Notes: generated by a model not told the origin, from the sequence alone. A stretch of DNA of 64,000 bases from Dyadobacter sp. CECT 9275 (GCF_907164905.1 NZ_CAJRAF010000002.1:992001-1056000); one strand, 5' to 3'. Shown: positions 1 to 10,268, counted from the stretch's first letter. A program made the numbers and translations.

Positions 1-1179
1 CTGCAGGACATTACCGCAGAGGTAGCGGCAAGGGAAGCCACGCAAAAATTGTCTGTGCTGGTTGAAAACAGTGTGGATTTGATGGCGATCCTTAAAATGG
101 ATGGCAAGAACAGTTACATCAATCAGGCCGGAAAAGAGTTACTCGGCGTGGATGAGACGGAAGATGTTACACAAATACCTATCTCTGATTTTCATACCCC
201 GGAACAACTGGAGTTTGTAGAGTCTCAGATCATCCCTTCTGTGATATCAACGGGCAAATGGGCCGGCACCTTTGCAATCAAGAACCGGAAAACAGGTGAA
301 ATTATTCCGCTCTATAACAATTGCCACAGAATAGACAATGAAAGGACCGGTGAGCCTGTGGGCGTCGGAACGGTCATGAGGGATATCCGGTCGGAAATCA
401 ATATCCGCCAAAAACTGGAAGATGAGGTACGACAACGGACCCTTGACCTGGTAAAACTCAATGAACAACTTGAACGAAAAAACAAAGACCTGGCCTCTTT
501 TGCCTTCATTTCCAGCCACGACCTACAGGAACCACTCAGGAAAATCAATACGTTTGTCTCAAGAATTCAGGAAAACTGTCATTCTCTTACCGATGAGAAT
601 ACCGGCTATTTTGAAAAAATAAAAAAATCGGCAACAAGAATGCAAACGCTGATCAGTGACCTGCTGAGTTTTTCCAGGACGAACATCACCCAGGTGAACT
701 TTGAAATTACGGATTTTAACGACATTCTGGCCCAAACTCTGGAAGAATACCAATACAAAATTGAAGCTGCCAACGGAACGGTAAAGACCCTGGGGTTACC
801 TGTGCTGAACGCCATACCTTTCCAGATACGGCAGATCTTTGATAATTTGATCGCAAATGCCATAAAATTTGCCCGAAGAGACGTGCCGCTGGAAATCATT
901 GTCTCTGGAGAAAGGGTCTCTGAGGCCCGGGCTGATCAGAAAATTCTGGAAAATGGTTACTATCGTATCGTGATACAGGATAATGGCATTGGCTTTCAAC
1001 CGCAATACCAGGAAAAAATATTCGAGGTTTTCCAGCGGCTGCATGCCCGTGAGGTATACGAAGGAACGGGCATTGGCCTTGCCATCTGTAAAAAGATTAT
1101 GGAAAATCATAACGGGTATGTTACCGCCAGGGGAATACCTGAAAAAGGGGCAACTTTTGAATTGTATTTTCCCGCCTGA
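1..1179 (+). CDS. PAS sensor histidine kinase (5' truncated by window edge)
   Basis: The reading frame is open from base 1, so the true start lies upstream. A TTG at 49 is only an internal codon. The first residues (LQDITAEVAAREA) look like the end of a preceding PAS/PAC unit. A PAS domain follows (about codons 20-130), then a coiled linker and a HisKA box FAFISSHDLQEPLRK with the phospho-acceptor His encoded at 517-519. The HATPase domain has an N box (FDNLIANAIKF), a G1 box (DNGIGF) and a G2 box (GTGIGLAICKK). It has no receiver domain and no response regulator beside it, so the partner is unknown. The family autophosphorylates on His and passes phosphate to an Asp. The ligand sensed cannot be read from the sequence. 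Confidence 0.93.
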   Translation: MQDITAEVAAREATQKLSVLVENSVDLMAILKMDGKNSYINQAGKELLGVDETEDVTQIPISDFHTPEQLEFVESQIIPSVISTGKWAGTFAIKNRKTGEIIPLYNNCHRIDNERTGEPVGVGTVMRDIRSEINIRQKLEDEVRQRTLDLVKLNEQLERKNKDLASFAFISSHDLQEPLRKINTFVSRIQENCHSLTDENTGYFEKIKKSATRMQTLISDLLSFSRTNITQVNFEITDFNDILAQTLEEYQYKIEAANGTVKTLGLPVLNAIPFQIRQIFDNLIANAIKFARRDVPLEIIVSGERVSEARADQKILENGYYRIVIQDNGIGFQPQYQEKIFEVFQRLHAREVYEGTGIGLAICKKIMENHNGYVTARGIPEKGATFELYFPA

Positions 1180-1501
1180 TTGCTACCAACCCCGAAAACA
1201 TCCGCTGAGCCTGCAACCGGTTTCAAAAATTCTCTCATCTGCCATGGTCATATTTCTCCCTGGCTTTGTTTTTATTCTGCCCGCTTACGGATATTACCGC
1301 TCACCAAAATCAGCCGACTGCATAACAAATTTTAAAACACCAAACTACAACCACCTCGAAATGAGAAATATAGATAAATATTGAGATTATAGTAAAAAAA
1401 TATGCCTAAATTGATCGAAAATATTGTTAATAAATTCGACCCGCCAACGCAAACACATTGCTAGTCTGGATTTGTTATACGGGCTCGTTAATTTTTTATC
1501 A
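1180..1501. other. Intergenic region between two histidine kinase genes
   Basis: This is an AT-rich spacer of about 320 bases. Open frames here are extensions of shadows, and the in-frame TTG at 1424 of the next gene lies inside it. I see no terminator hairpin with a T-tract and no perfect Bacteroidota promoter. A role as the leader of the downstream kinase gene is the simplest reading. Confidence 0.4.
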
Positions 1502-3499
1502 ATGGATATGCCAAACCCACCTCTGAACAATCAAGTAGCTAATCAGGAAACCAATTCTGCACAAAATCTGATAGAACTGACGGCCCACCTGCAGTCACTC
1601 ATCGCCTCCCTGGATGATATTGTATTTGAAATTGATGGCACACATTCGTTTAAAAATGTGTGGGTCGACGATGAAACCAAGTTATTCATGCCCAAAAATG
1701 ATTTTCTGGGCAAAAAAATAAGAGATGTAGCAGGCCCCCTGGCCGATCTGGTGACCGGCCTTATCAATAAGGCGATAGAAACGGGTGAGATGACGGAAAT
1801 CGTCTATAAACATTTTGACAGCAGTATCGATCAATGGTTCAGGGCTCGTATCAAGCCAGTTATCAAGGCACCTGATCCAAAAGAATATGTCCTTGTCCTG
1901 AGTATCCAGGATGTTACCAGACAAAGGCATGCCGAACTGATACTGCAGGAAACCAAAGAAAGTCTCGAACTTAGTAACCAGCTCCTGGACGTCAGCCAGA
2001 AGTTAAGTCAGACTGTAGGCTGGGAGTACAATATGCTGACCGGAGAAATTTTCTGGACCAAACAAGTTTACCTGCTTTTTGACGAACAGGAAGGTTTTCA
2101 GCCTACCCTTGACAACCTGCGTCCGCTGATAGAGCCCGATGGCTGGAATCTGATGAAAGAGGCCATTGACCAAAAACACGGGTACGACATAGAAATAAGG
2201 GTACAGACTTCCAGGGGAGCAAAAAAATGGGTCCGCGCCATCGGAGAGCCGGTGCTCAGGCGTGGTGAACTGGTGACAATGAGAGGTGCTTTAATGGATA
2301 TTACCCTCAACAAGGAAAATGAAATAAAGATCATAGAGGCAAAAAATGCTGCCGAAGGTGCTTCCAAGGCCAAGTCAGACTTCCTGTCTATTATGAGCCA
2401 CGAAATACGTACACCTTTAAATGGCATTATCGGCATAGCTAACCTCTTAAAACTGAATCATACGGTAGATCAGAATGAGTACGTCAGTAACCTGATTTTC
2501 TGCGCTGACCATCTTTTAGAGCTTATCAATGACATCCTGGATTTGAACAAGATGGAAAATGACAAGCTTGAACTCATTGTAGCGGAAGTTAATCTTGCCC
2601 AGCTGATCAGGAACATTAAGAACCAGTTCAAATCGCTGGCAGAAGCCAAGGGAATCCGGATTGTAAGCCTGATTGACGACGACATACCAACTAACATCAT
2701 TGCAGACCCCATCCGACTGGGACAAATCCTTAACAATCTGGTCAGCAATGCCATCAAATTTACGGAGAAAGGAGAGGTTGCCCTTATTGTAAAGCTTGTC
2801 GCGTTGAAATACAAAAAAGCCACCATCAATTTCAAGGTAAAGGATACCGGAATGGGTATCCCGGAAGAGCTTCATGAAACGATTTTTGAAAGCTTCAAAC
2901 AGGTACAGCAATCGGCATACCGTAAACACTCCGGTACCGGGCTCGGGCTGGCGATCACCCAGAAACTGGCAGCCCTCCACCATAGCAGGATCGCCCTGCA
3001 TAGTGAACCCGGTGTTGGGACCGAGTTTTATTTCGATATAACATTTGACATCGCCGAGAACCAGAAGAAGCTCTCGTCACTTTCCATATCGCCGGTAATG
3101 GCAAGTTTTGAAAACAAACTTAATGGCCTCCGCATCCTGTTGGTGGAAGATAATCCCATCAATGTCCTTGTGGCGAGAAAACAACTGGAATACTTCGGCG
3201 TTTCTCTGGATTATGCTTACAGTGGAAAAGAAGGATTGGCATTGCTTGAACAAAACCAGTACCACGTTGCTTTGCTTGATCTGCACATTCCCGAAATTGA
3301 CGGGTATGCACTGGCCGAGATCATCCGTAAAAAGTATTCCGACGTGCACATTATTATTTTCACCGCTGACATTATGCAGGATGTGAAAATACGACTTTCT
3401 AAAATGCAGGTTTATGATATCCTCAGCAAGCCGTTCGCGCCTGACAAAATGTTTGAAATGCTCTTAAAAGTTGCAAAAGCAAGGAACCTCACAGCCTGA
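1502..3499 (+). CDS. Hybrid sensor histidine kinase with C-terminal receiver domain
   Basis: This 665-residue cytoplasmic hybrid kinase is started here at ATG 1502 (MDMPNPP). The frame is open back to a TTG at 1424, but those upstream codons do not look like family sequence. It has two PAS-type sensor regions (about residues 20-150 and 165-275). The HisKA motif SIMSHEIRTPLNG carries His300, and the HATPase has LNNLVSNAIKF, DTGMGIP and GTGLGLAI boxes. A receiver domain (ILLVEDN at the start, LLDLHIPEIDG with phospho-acceptor Asp593, SKP near the end) completes it. No transmembrane segment is visible, so sensing is probably cytoplasmic or redox/ligand-based through PAS. The final output partner is not encoded next to it. 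Confidence 0.93.
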   Translation: MDMPNPPLNNQVANQETNSAQNLIELTAHLQSLIASLDDIVFEIDGTHSFKNVWVDDETKLFMPKNDFLGKKIRDVAGPLADLVTGLINKAIETGEMTEIVYKHFDSSIDQWFRARIKPVIKAPDPKEYVLVLSIQDVTRQRHAELILQETKESLELSNQLLDVSQKLSQTVGWEYNMLTGEIFWTKQVYLLFDEQEGFQPTLDNLRPLIEPDGWNLMKEAIDQKHGYDIEIRVQTSRGAKKWVRAIGEPVLRRGELVTMRGALMDITLNKENEIKIIEAKNAAEGASKAKSDFLSIMSHEIRTPLNGIIGIANLLKLNHTVDQNEYVSNLIFCADHLLELINDILDLNKMENDKLELIVAEVNLAQLIRNIKNQFKSLAEAKGIRIVSLIDDDIPTNIIADPIRLGQILNNLVSNAIKFTEKGEVALIVKLVALKYKKATINFKVKDTGMGIPEELHETIFESFKQVQQSAYRKHSGTGLGLAITQKLAALHHSRIALHSEPGVGTEFYFDITFDIAENQKKLSSLSISPVMASFENKLNGLRILLVEDNPINVLVARKQLEYFGVSLDYAYSGKEGLALLEQNQYHVALLDLHIPEIDGYALAEIIRKKYSDVHIIIFTADIMQDVKIRLSKMQVYDILSKPFAPDKMFEMLLKVAKARNLTA

Positions 3500-4005
3500 T
3501 ATTCAGGGAAGTTTTCGGTACCTGGCTCATACCGCAATACCACTCTCTCCCGCATTTACTGATCTCTTTTTTGAAGGCTCCTGTGAAGATACCTGCGCAA
3601 GGGAACAGAATGTGTTTTCACAAAACTGAAATTTCTGCAGATCAGGCCCCCTCCTTTTCTCAGCACCCCATAGTTTACAGGGCAGAAAAACGGCTTTATT
3701 TCCCATTTTGAGCACAATGGAACGTATTTTAATGCCTTTTTAACATGCTTTTAACTTGTAATTAAGGATTTCGTGCGGATTTTGTAGAAGTAAATTAAAG
3801 TCACTTCTATGAAACGAGTTGTTTGGTTATCTGCCACCGGAAATTTGCCACCGGAATACGAGGCGCAATCTCTTCGGTTCAGCTCCAAAGATTCTGACCG
3901 CTTTGCTACCGGGCTGTTTCGGCCAACGGGTATCCCATATTCAAAGGTAAGACTGCCCTGGATGACAGCCCGCTCCTTCCACTTAATACAGGTTTTGGCC
4001 CAAAG
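3500..4005. other. Long intergenic region with an inverted repeat
   Basis: I find no convincing gene in this stretch. Short frames on both strands (for example 3527-3715 minus and 3809-4009 plus) have no recognisable motif. TAGAAGT at 3785-3791 and ACTTCTA at 3803-3809 form a perfect 7-bp inverted repeat with an 11-base spacer. Its shape suits a dimeric regulator site, but no regulator is adjacent. Confidence 0.3.
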
Positions 4006-4422
4006 ATGATAAAGGCATTCCCAAAATATTTTTTAGTCCTGTGCATTCTGCTGCTGAGCACATGCTATTGCCTGAGCTCCGATCTGCATCCGAAATATTC
4101 CTGCTGCTCAATCGAAAACCAGGCTTCGCTTTCAGAATACAGTGCGTATGGCAACGCACCGCACCACCCCCTCCTGCTGCCCAAATACTGCACACCAAAC
4201 TTCAGAACCACTCCGAAAATCTTTTCGAAAAATGACGAGGAAGAAAATTTCGTATTTTCTCGTCTTCGGAAATGGGCGGGCACCAGTCACTACTTTACTT
4301 CATTCTACCCCACAAAAAGAAGGGATTATTTTTATTTCCCGAAAACATTGTCATCTGCACGCACATCCTGCTTCTATACTTCAACGGATACCTGTATACT
4401 TTTCAGGGTGATCAGGATATGA
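4006..4422 (+). CDS. Doubtful small secreted protein upstream of the RND operon
   Basis: The frame encodes 138 residues. It starts with a plausible export signal (MIKAFPKYFLVLCILLLSTCYC) that could even be a lipobox (LSTC). The rest is rich in Ser, Thr, Pro, His and aromatic residues and matches no family I recognise. Overlapping frames of similar length exist in the other two phases, which weakens the call. It ends about 110 bases before the efflux adaptor. It is either a lineage-specific leader protein or a chance frame, and I consider chance slightly more likely. Confidence 0.22.
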   Translation: MIKAFPKYFLVLCILLLSTCYCLSSDLHPKYSCCSIENQASLSEYSAYGNAPHHPLLLPKYCTPNFRTTPKIFSKNDEEENFVFSRLRKWAGTSHYFTSFYPTKRRDYFYFPKTLSSARTSCFYTSTDTCILFRVIRI

Positions 4423-4465
4423 TATACGAAACCTAACAATTCAATCTGCCTCAGCAAAAAACAAG

Positions 4466-4482
4466 GACGTGAAAAACACGTC
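4466..4482. promoter_or_regulatory. Inverted repeat upstream of the efflux operon
   Basis: GACGTG at 4466-4471 and CACGTC at 4477-4482 form a perfect 6-bp inverted repeat around five A residues, 48 bases before the adaptor start codon. It has the geometry of an operator for a dimeric repressor of the efflux operon. There is no T-tract, so it is a poor terminator. No TetR or MarR gene lies beside it to support a specific regulator. Confidence 0.3.
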
Positions 4483-4530
4483 TGCTAACTCAAAATCTAT
4501 CTAAATCATATTGTATTAACTCGCAAAATC

Positions 4531-5613
4531 ATGAAGAAAGTTCTCATGATCATTGGTTTGTGTGCATCATTATTCGCGACAAGCTGTGAATCAAAAAAAG
4601 AAGAAAAGGAAGAAGAAACCAAATTTCTTGTAACCAGTCCCATCGAAAAAGATACCATCGTAGACAAAGACTACGTTTGTCAGATCCGTGCCATCAGCCA
4701 TATTGAATTACGGGCGCTGGAAAAAGGCTATCTGCAGAAAATTTATGTTGATGAAGGCCAGCATGTGAAACAGGGCCAGCTGATGTTCCAGATTATGCCG
4801 ATGCTGTATGAAGCGGAGCAGCAAAAAGCACAGGCCGAAGCCAATTTCGCCGAAGTAGAATACAAAAACACCAAGGCACTTGCTGACAGCAATATTGTTT
4901 CCAAAAATGAGCTGGCAATGGCCAAAGCAAAACTGGATAAGGCCAAAGCAGAGTTGTCTCTCTCATCGGTACACCTGGGTTTTACACAGATCAAAGCACC
5001 GTTCAACGGCATCATGGATCATTTCCAGGTGAGGCTGGGAAGCCTTGTTGACGAAGGCGATTTGCTGACCACCCTGTCGGACAACAGTAAAATGTGGGTT
5101 TATTTCAATGTGCCTGAAGCAGAATACCTCAATTACCAGAATGGCCTGAAATCCAACAATAAAGAAGTTGTTAAGCTGAGAATGGCTAACAACGAGTTGT
5201 TTGACCATTCAGGAATCGTGGAAACCATTGAGGCGGATTTTAACAATGAAACCGGTAACATCGCTTTCCGTGCAACATTTCCTAATCCAAAGGGATTGCT
5301 CAGACATGGGGAAACCGGTAATATCGTGATCACCACACCACTCAAACACGCATTGATTATCCCTCAAAAGGCCACTTTCGAGGTACTGGAAAAGAAATAT
5401 GTTTATGTTCTGGACAAAGACGGCAAGATACGGTCCAGGGAAATCAAAGTGGGTGCAGAGCTGCCGCACATTTTTGTAGTGAGCAGTGGCTTGAAACCAT
5501 CTGACAAAATCCTTCTGGAAGGCTTGCGCCAGGTACAGGAAAACGAAAAAATACACTACACTTTCGTAAAGCCTGATTCTGTTATCTCCCATTTAAGCCT
5601 GTATGCCGAATAA
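4531..5613 (+). CDS. RND efflux periplasmic adaptor (MexA/AcrA family lipoprotein)
   Basis: This 360-residue membrane-fusion protein bridges the inner-membrane RND pump and the outer-membrane channel. The N-terminus is a lipoprotein signal with Cys19 in FATSC. A short charged Lys/Glu linker follows. The biotinyl-lipoyl-like halves are LRALEKGYLQKIYVDEGQHVKQGQ and KAPFNGIMDHFQVRLGSLVDEG, separated by an alpha-helical hairpin rich in Ala, Lys and Glu (about residues 90-145). Beta-barrel and membrane-proximal domains follow. It is the first gene of a three-gene operon, 25 bases before the pump gene. The substrate is unknown. Family membership is clear from domain order and length. Confidence 0.95.
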   Translation: MKKVLMIIGLCASLFATSCESKKEEKEEETKFLVTSPIEKDTIVDKDYVCQIRAISHIELRALEKGYLQKIYVDEGQHVKQGQLMFQIMPMLYEAEQQKAQAEANFAEVEYKNTKALADSNIVSKNELAMAKAKLDKAKAELSLSSVHLGFTQIKAPFNGIMDHFQVRLGSLVDEGDLLTTLSDNSKMWVYFNVPEAEYLNYQNGLKSNNKEVVKLRMANNELFDHSGIVETIEADFNNETGNIAFRATFPNPKGLLRHGETGNIVITTPLKHALIIPQKATFEVLEKKYVYVLDKDGKIRSREIKVGAELPHIFVVSSGLKPSDKILLEGLRQVQENEKIHYTFVKPDSVISHLSLYAE

Positions 5614-5638
5614 TCAGGTATCTTAAAAAGACAAAGAC

Positions 5639-8600
5639 ATGTTTAATCAATTCATAAGAAGACCTGTATTTGCCATCGTGATTTCGGTCATGATCGTCTT
5701 TATAGGCATCCTGGCGATTGAGAAATTACCTATTTCTCAATTTCCGGATATTGCTCCAACAACTGTAAACATTTTCATCGCCTACCCAGGTGCCAGTGCC
5801 GACGTACTGGTGAAATCTACCCTGATTACACTGGAACAGGCCATCAACGGTGTGCAGGATATGCGGTATATCGCAACCGATGCCACCAGTGCGGGGGAGG
5901 CCACGTTAAGGATCATCTTTGAGCCCGGGACGGACCCCAACGTAGCCGTGATCCGGGTAAAAACAAGGGTGGATCAGGTGATGCCTCTCTTACCAGAACT
6001 GGTTCAGCGTGAAGGGGTTATTATCTCGCCTGTTCAGCCCAGTATGCTGATGTACGTCAACCTTTATTCCAAGGAAAAAAGCATTGACGAAAAATTCCTT
6101 TTCAACTATGCCACTGTGAAAATGATCCCTGAAATTCAGCGGACAAAGGGTATAGCAAGGGCACAAATCCTGGGTAGCCGCCGTTACGCGATGCGTCTTT
6201 GGTTAAATCCCGAACGCATGCGGGCTTACAACGTGTCTACGGAAGAAGTGATGAAAGCCGTGGGAGAACAAAGTATTGTTGGGCGGCCTGGTCGGATCGG
6301 GCAAAGCTCGGGTATAGCGGCCCAGTCGCTGGAATATGTACTTACCTACAAAGGAAGGTATGATAAGCCGGAGGAGTATGAAAACATTATCATCCGCGCC
6401 AATGCCCAGGGTGAAAGCATACACCTCAGGGACATTGCCAAAGTGGAGCTGGGGAGTGAATTCTTTGATATCTATTCCAACCTGGACGGACACGCTTCGG
6501 CGGCGATTGTATTAAGACAAAATTACGGCAGTAATGCCAGTGACGTAATTGAGGAGGTAAAAAAGAAGCTTGATATAATGAAACAGTCCTTTCCTCCGGG
6601 TGTGGATTACAAAATCAGCTATGACGTATCGCAGTTTCTGGATGCATCTATCGAGCAGGTGATCGATACCTTGCGCGACGCATTTATTCTTGTGGCCCTG
6701 GTGGTATTTATTTTCCTGGGCGACTGGCGGTCAACGCTGATCCCGATCCTGGCGGTTCCGGTATCGTTGATCGGGGCGTTCTTCGTCATACAGGGCTTCG
6801 GGCTTTCCATTAACCTGATCACCCTCTTTGCGCTCGTACTTGCCATTGGTATTGTGGTCGATGATGCGATTGTCGTCGTCGAGGCCGTCCATGCCAAGTT
6901 TGAGGAGGAACCGGGCATATCACCTTACAATGCTGTAAAAAAGGTACTTTCAGAGATCAGTGGCGCCATTATTGCCATTACCGCCGTCATGGTATCCGTG
7001 TTCCTTCCGATCTCGTTCATGTCCGGCCCCGTGGGGACTTTCTACAGGCAATTCTCGATCACCATGGCAAGCTCTATTGTGATTTCTGCCCTGATCGCCC
7101 TGACACTTACCCCTGTACTGTGCGCCATGCTGCTGCAAAACCACCATGGACATCCAAAGAAGAAAAATTTCCTGACGAAATCACTCGATGCTTTCAACCG
7201 GGTTTTTGACAAATTAACCGGACGGTATGTAGGCCTGTTAAAGCGTATTGCTAGCCGCAGGGTAGTGACATGGGCCGTGTTGCTGGCATTCTGTGCAGGA
7301 ATTTTATACGTGAACAAGATACTGCCTGCAGGATTTATTCCGAACGAGGATCAGAGTACCATTTATGCGATTATCCAGACGCCTCCGGGTTCTACACTTG
7401 AGAAAACCAACGAAGTTTCCAGACGTCTTCAGAAAATTTGTGAAGAAGTGGACGGAATAGAGTCGGTATCATCCCTGGCCGGTTATGAGATCATGACCGA
7501 GGGACGTGGTTCCAACGCCGGTACCTGTCTGATCAACCTGAAACCCTGGCACGAACGTGACAAAAACGTTAAAGAGATCATGGAAGAACTGGAAGAAGAA
7601 ACTAGAGGCCTAGGTGCTGTGGTTGAATTCTTTGAACCACCGGCCATTCCTGGGTTTGGTACTTCCGGTGGTTTCTCTATGCGTTTGCTGGATAAAACTA
7701 CTGATACAGATTACAGCGAATTTGATAAGATCAACAAAAAGTTCATGTCCGATCTGGCCAAACGTCCGGAGCTTACCGGTTTGTTCACCTTTTTCGCCGC
7801 CAATTATCCCCAATACGAGCTGCAGATTGATAACAAGCTGGCCATGCAAAAAGGTGTATCCATCGGAAAGGCCATGGATAACCTCAACATCATGATCGGT
7901 AGTACGTACGAACAAGGATTTACCCGGTTCAACCAGTTTTTCAAAGTTTATGTACAGTCTGACCCAAGTTTCAGAAGACTTCCATCGGATCTGTTAAAGC
8001 TTTTCGTTAAAAACGAGGCCGGGGAAATGGTTCCTTACTCATCGTTCATGACGCTCAAAAAAGGACAGGGACCCAACGAGATTACCCGTTTTAACTTGTA
8101 TAATTCCGCAGCCATCCAGGGCCTTCCTGCCAAAGGATATACCACAGCCGATGCCATCCAGGCGATACGGGAAGTTGCAGCCAAAACATTGCCCAAAGGA
8201 TATGACATCGCTTTCGAAGGTCTCTCGTATGACGAATCGATCCGCGGGAATGAGTCGCTCGTGGTATTCCTGATTGTACTGGCGTTTGTATACTTTGTGC
8301 TGGCGGCTCAGTATGAAAGTTTTATTATACCGTTTGCGGTGGTGTTATCGCTGCCGGTTGGGGTATTCGGGTCTTTCCTGCTGCTGAAAATGATGGGGCT
8401 TGAAAACAACATTTACGCGCAGATCGGCCTCATCATGCTTGTCGGTTTGTTAGGTAAAAATGCCGTATTGATCGTAGAGTTTGCCGTCCAGAAGCGGCAC
8501 CAGGGAGAAACCATCCTCAATGCCGCCATCGAAGGGGCCAAGGTTCGTTTCCGGCCTATCCTCATGACCTCGTTCGCGTTCGTTGCCGGTCTGATACCGC

Positions 8601-8845
8601 TGATCATTGCTTCCGGAGCCGGTGCGATAGGAAACCGGACCATTGGTGCGTCGGCGATGGGCGGAATGTTATTCGGTACCATTTTCGGGGTAATTATCAT
8701 TCCGGGACTTTACGTCATATTCGGCACGTTGGCCGACGGCAGAAAATTGATCAAGGATGAAGAAGACGGCTCATTGTCTGAGCAGTTCGTTCATGCAGTT
8801 GACGCTTTCCCCCAAACACAAGAAACTCAAAATGATGCGCAATAA
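5639..8845 (+). CDS. RND multidrug efflux pump, AcrB/HAE-1 family
   Basis: This is the inner-membrane proton-drug antiporter, 1068 residues, full length for the family (about 1030-1070). It starts with the typical MFNQFIRRPVFAIVISVMIVFIGI first helix. The proton-relay residues are present: Asp408-Asp409 in GIVVDDAIVVVEAV (TM4) and Lys940 in LVGLLGKNAVLIVEF (TM10), matching E. coli AcrB positions. The two large periplasmic loops expected of the family are present. It is a hydrophobe/amphiphile HAE-1 type pump, not the heavy-metal type found at the end of the window. The stop codon overlaps the start of the outer-membrane channel gene, so the three are translated together. Confidence 0.96.
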   Translation: MFNQFIRRPVFAIVISVMIVFIGILAIEKLPISQFPDIAPTTVNIFIAYPGASADVLVKSTLITLEQAINGVQDMRYIATDATSAGEATLRIIFEPGTDPNVAVIRVKTRVDQVMPLLPELVQREGVIISPVQPSMLMYVNLYSKEKSIDEKFLFNYATVKMIPEIQRTKGIARAQILGSRRYAMRLWLNPERMRAYNVSTEEVMKAVGEQSIVGRPGRIGQSSGIAAQSLEYVLTYKGRYDKPEEYENIIIRANAQGESIHLRDIAKVELGSEFFDIYSNLDGHASAAIVLRQNYGSNASDVIEEVKKKLDIMKQSFPPGVDYKISYDVSQFLDASIEQVIDTLRDAFILVALVVFIFLGDWRSTLIPILAVPVSLIGAFFVIQGFGLSINLITLFALVLAIGIVVDDAIVVVEAVHAKFEEEPGISPYNAVKKVLSEISGAIIAITAVMVSVFLPISFMSGPVGTFYRQFSITMASSIVISALIALTLTPVLCAMLLQNHHGHPKKKNFLTKSLDAFNRVFDKLTGRYVGLLKRIASRRVVTWAVLLAFCAGILYVNKILPAGFIPNEDQSTIYAIIQTPPGSTLEKTNEVSRRLQKICEEVDGIESVSSLAGYEIMTEGRGSNAGTCLINLKPWHERDKNVKEIMEELEEETRGLGAVVEFFEPPAIPGFGTSGGFSMRLLDKTTDTDYSEFDKINKKFMSDLAKRPELTGLFTFFAANYPQYELQIDNKLAMQKGVSIGKAMDNLNIMIGSTYEQGFTRFNQFFKVYVQSDPSFRRLPSDLLKLFVKNEAGEMVPYSSFMTLKKGQGPNEITRFNLYNSAAIQGLPAKGYTTADAIQAIREVAAKTLPKGYDIAFEGLSYDESIRGNESLVVFLIVLAFVYFVLAAQYESFIIPFAVVLSLPVGVFGSFLLLKMMGLENNIYAQIGLIMLVGLLGKNAVLIVEFAVQKRHQGETILNAAIEGAKVRFRPILMTSFAFVAGLIPLIIASGAGAIGNRTIGASAMGGMLFGTIFGVIIIPGLYVIFGTLADGRKLIKDEEDGSLSEQFVHAVDAFPQTQETQNDAQ

Positions 8846-10268
8846 AAGAATATTGAACCGAGCCTGGATCATACTAATGGTCCTGATCTATACCGGGTGC
8901 ACTGTGCCGCCGATGGTTCGCAAAAATGAAAACAGAACTACCCCTGTGAGCTATAACGGCTCACAGGACTCTACCAACACAGGAAAAGTGAGCTGGAAGA
9001 ATTACTTCACCGATCCTTACCTGACCGCGTTGATAGACACTGCTTTTAAAAATAACCAGGAGCTGAACATTACCTTGCAGGAAATTGAGATTGCTAAGCA
9101 GGAAATCAGGACAAGAAAAGGGGAATACCTTCCCTTTGTTGGCCTGGGTGGCGGAGCAGGCCTCGAAAAACTGGGACGCTACACCAACATGGGTGCCAGC
9201 GAAGCTACAACCGACATCAAACCTGGTAAAGAAATGCCTGAGCCTCTCCCCGATCTGAAGGTAGCTGCTTTTGCAAGATGGGAAGTGGATATCTGGCACA
9301 AGCTGAGGAATGCAAAAAAAGCCGCCGTGAACCGGTACCTGGCATCTATAGAAGGAAAAAACTTCATGATGACCAACCTGATCGCCGAAATCGCGAATTC
9401 CTATTACGAACTGCTCGCCCTGGATCGTCAGTTGGCTATTATCCAGCAGAACATCGAAATCCAGAACAATGCCCTGAAAGTAGTTCGTATGGAGAAGGAA
9501 GCCACAAGAGTAACCGAACTTGCCGTACGTCGGTTTGAAGCGCAGGTACTCAATACCCAAAGTCTTCAGTATGATATCAAACAGCGGATCACAGTAACCG
9601 AAAACAGGATCAACTTCCTGCTGGGCCGGTATCCTCAACCCGTTCAGCGAAGTACTCAGGATTTCGAAACGCTGGCCCCGGTGATCACGCAGGCCGGTAT
9701 TCCTTCACAACTACTGGAAAACCGCCCAGACGTAAAACAAGCTGAACAGGCGCTAACAGCCGCCAAGCTGGACATAGAAGTGGCGCGTGCCAACTTCTAT
9801 CCCTCTCTGGGCCTTTCAGCCACGTTTGGCCTGCAGGCATTCAGCCCTACCTATATTGCTAAATTACCGGAATCATTACTCTTTACGATTGCAGGCGATC
9901 TGGCAGGGCCGCTGATCAACAAAAATGCGATCAAGGCCAACTACGCCAGTGCAAATGCCCGGCAGATACAGGCTGTTTATAATTACGAACGGACCATCTT
10001 AAATGCGTACATAGAGGTAGCCAACCAGCTGTCTAACATCAGCAACCTGGCCAGCAGTTATGATCTGAAAGCAAAAGAAGTACAGGCACTTAACCAGTCT
10101 ATCACCATTTCCAACGGCCTGTTCCGTTCGGCACGTGCGGATTATATGGAGGTATTACTGACGCAGCGGGATGCACTGGAGTCAAGATTTGACCTGATCG
10201 AAACCAAGATGGAGCAAATGCACGCCACTGTTAACATTTACAGAGCCTTAGGAGGAGGATGGAACTGA
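8832..10268 (+). CDS. RND efflux outer-membrane channel (OprM/NodT-type TolC family lipoprotein)
   Basis: This outer-membrane factor of about 478 residues completes the tripartite pump. The frame is open from 8757, but ATG 8832 (or 8835) is chosen. It gives a lipoprotein signal ending in LIYTGC and overlaps the pump stop codon by only 14 bases. Two repeated coiled-coil halves are visible, including LLENRPDVKQAEQALTAAKL, the signature region of NodT-family proteins, and a C-terminal YRALGGGW ending that is characteristic of OprM-like channels. It is the last gene of the operon and is followed by a terminator hairpin. Confidence 0.94.
   Translation: MMRNKRILNRAWIILMVLIYTGCTVPPMVRKNENRTTPVSYNGSQDSTNTGKVSWKNYFTDPYLTALIDTAFKNNQELNITLQEIEIAKQEIRTRKGEYLPFVGLGGGAGLEKLGRYTNMGASEATTDIKPGKEMPEPLPDLKVAAFARWEVDIWHKLRNAKKAAVNRYLASIEGKNFMMTNLIAEIANSYYELLALDRQLAIIQQNIEIQNNALKVVRMEKEATRVTELAVRRFEAQVLNTQSLQYDIKQRITVTENRINFLLGRYPQPVQRSTQDFETLAPVITQAGIPSQLLENRPDVKQAEQALTAAKLDIEVARANFYPSLGLSATFGLQAFSPTYIAKLPESLLFTIAGDLAGPLINKNAIKANYASANARQIQAVYNYERTILNAYIEVANQLSNISNLASSYDLKAKEVQALNQSITISNGLFRSARADYMEVLLTQRDALESRFDLIETKMEQMHATVNIYRALGGGWN

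Noticed and set aside
1424-1501. An N-terminal extension of the hybrid kinase from TTG 1424
   Set aside because: The extra 26 residues do not resemble the family and ATG 1502 gives a normal PAS-first start.
3809-4009. A 66-codon frame before the doubtful secreted protein
   Set aside because: No signal, motif or RBS. Its start is in the arm of an inverted repeat.
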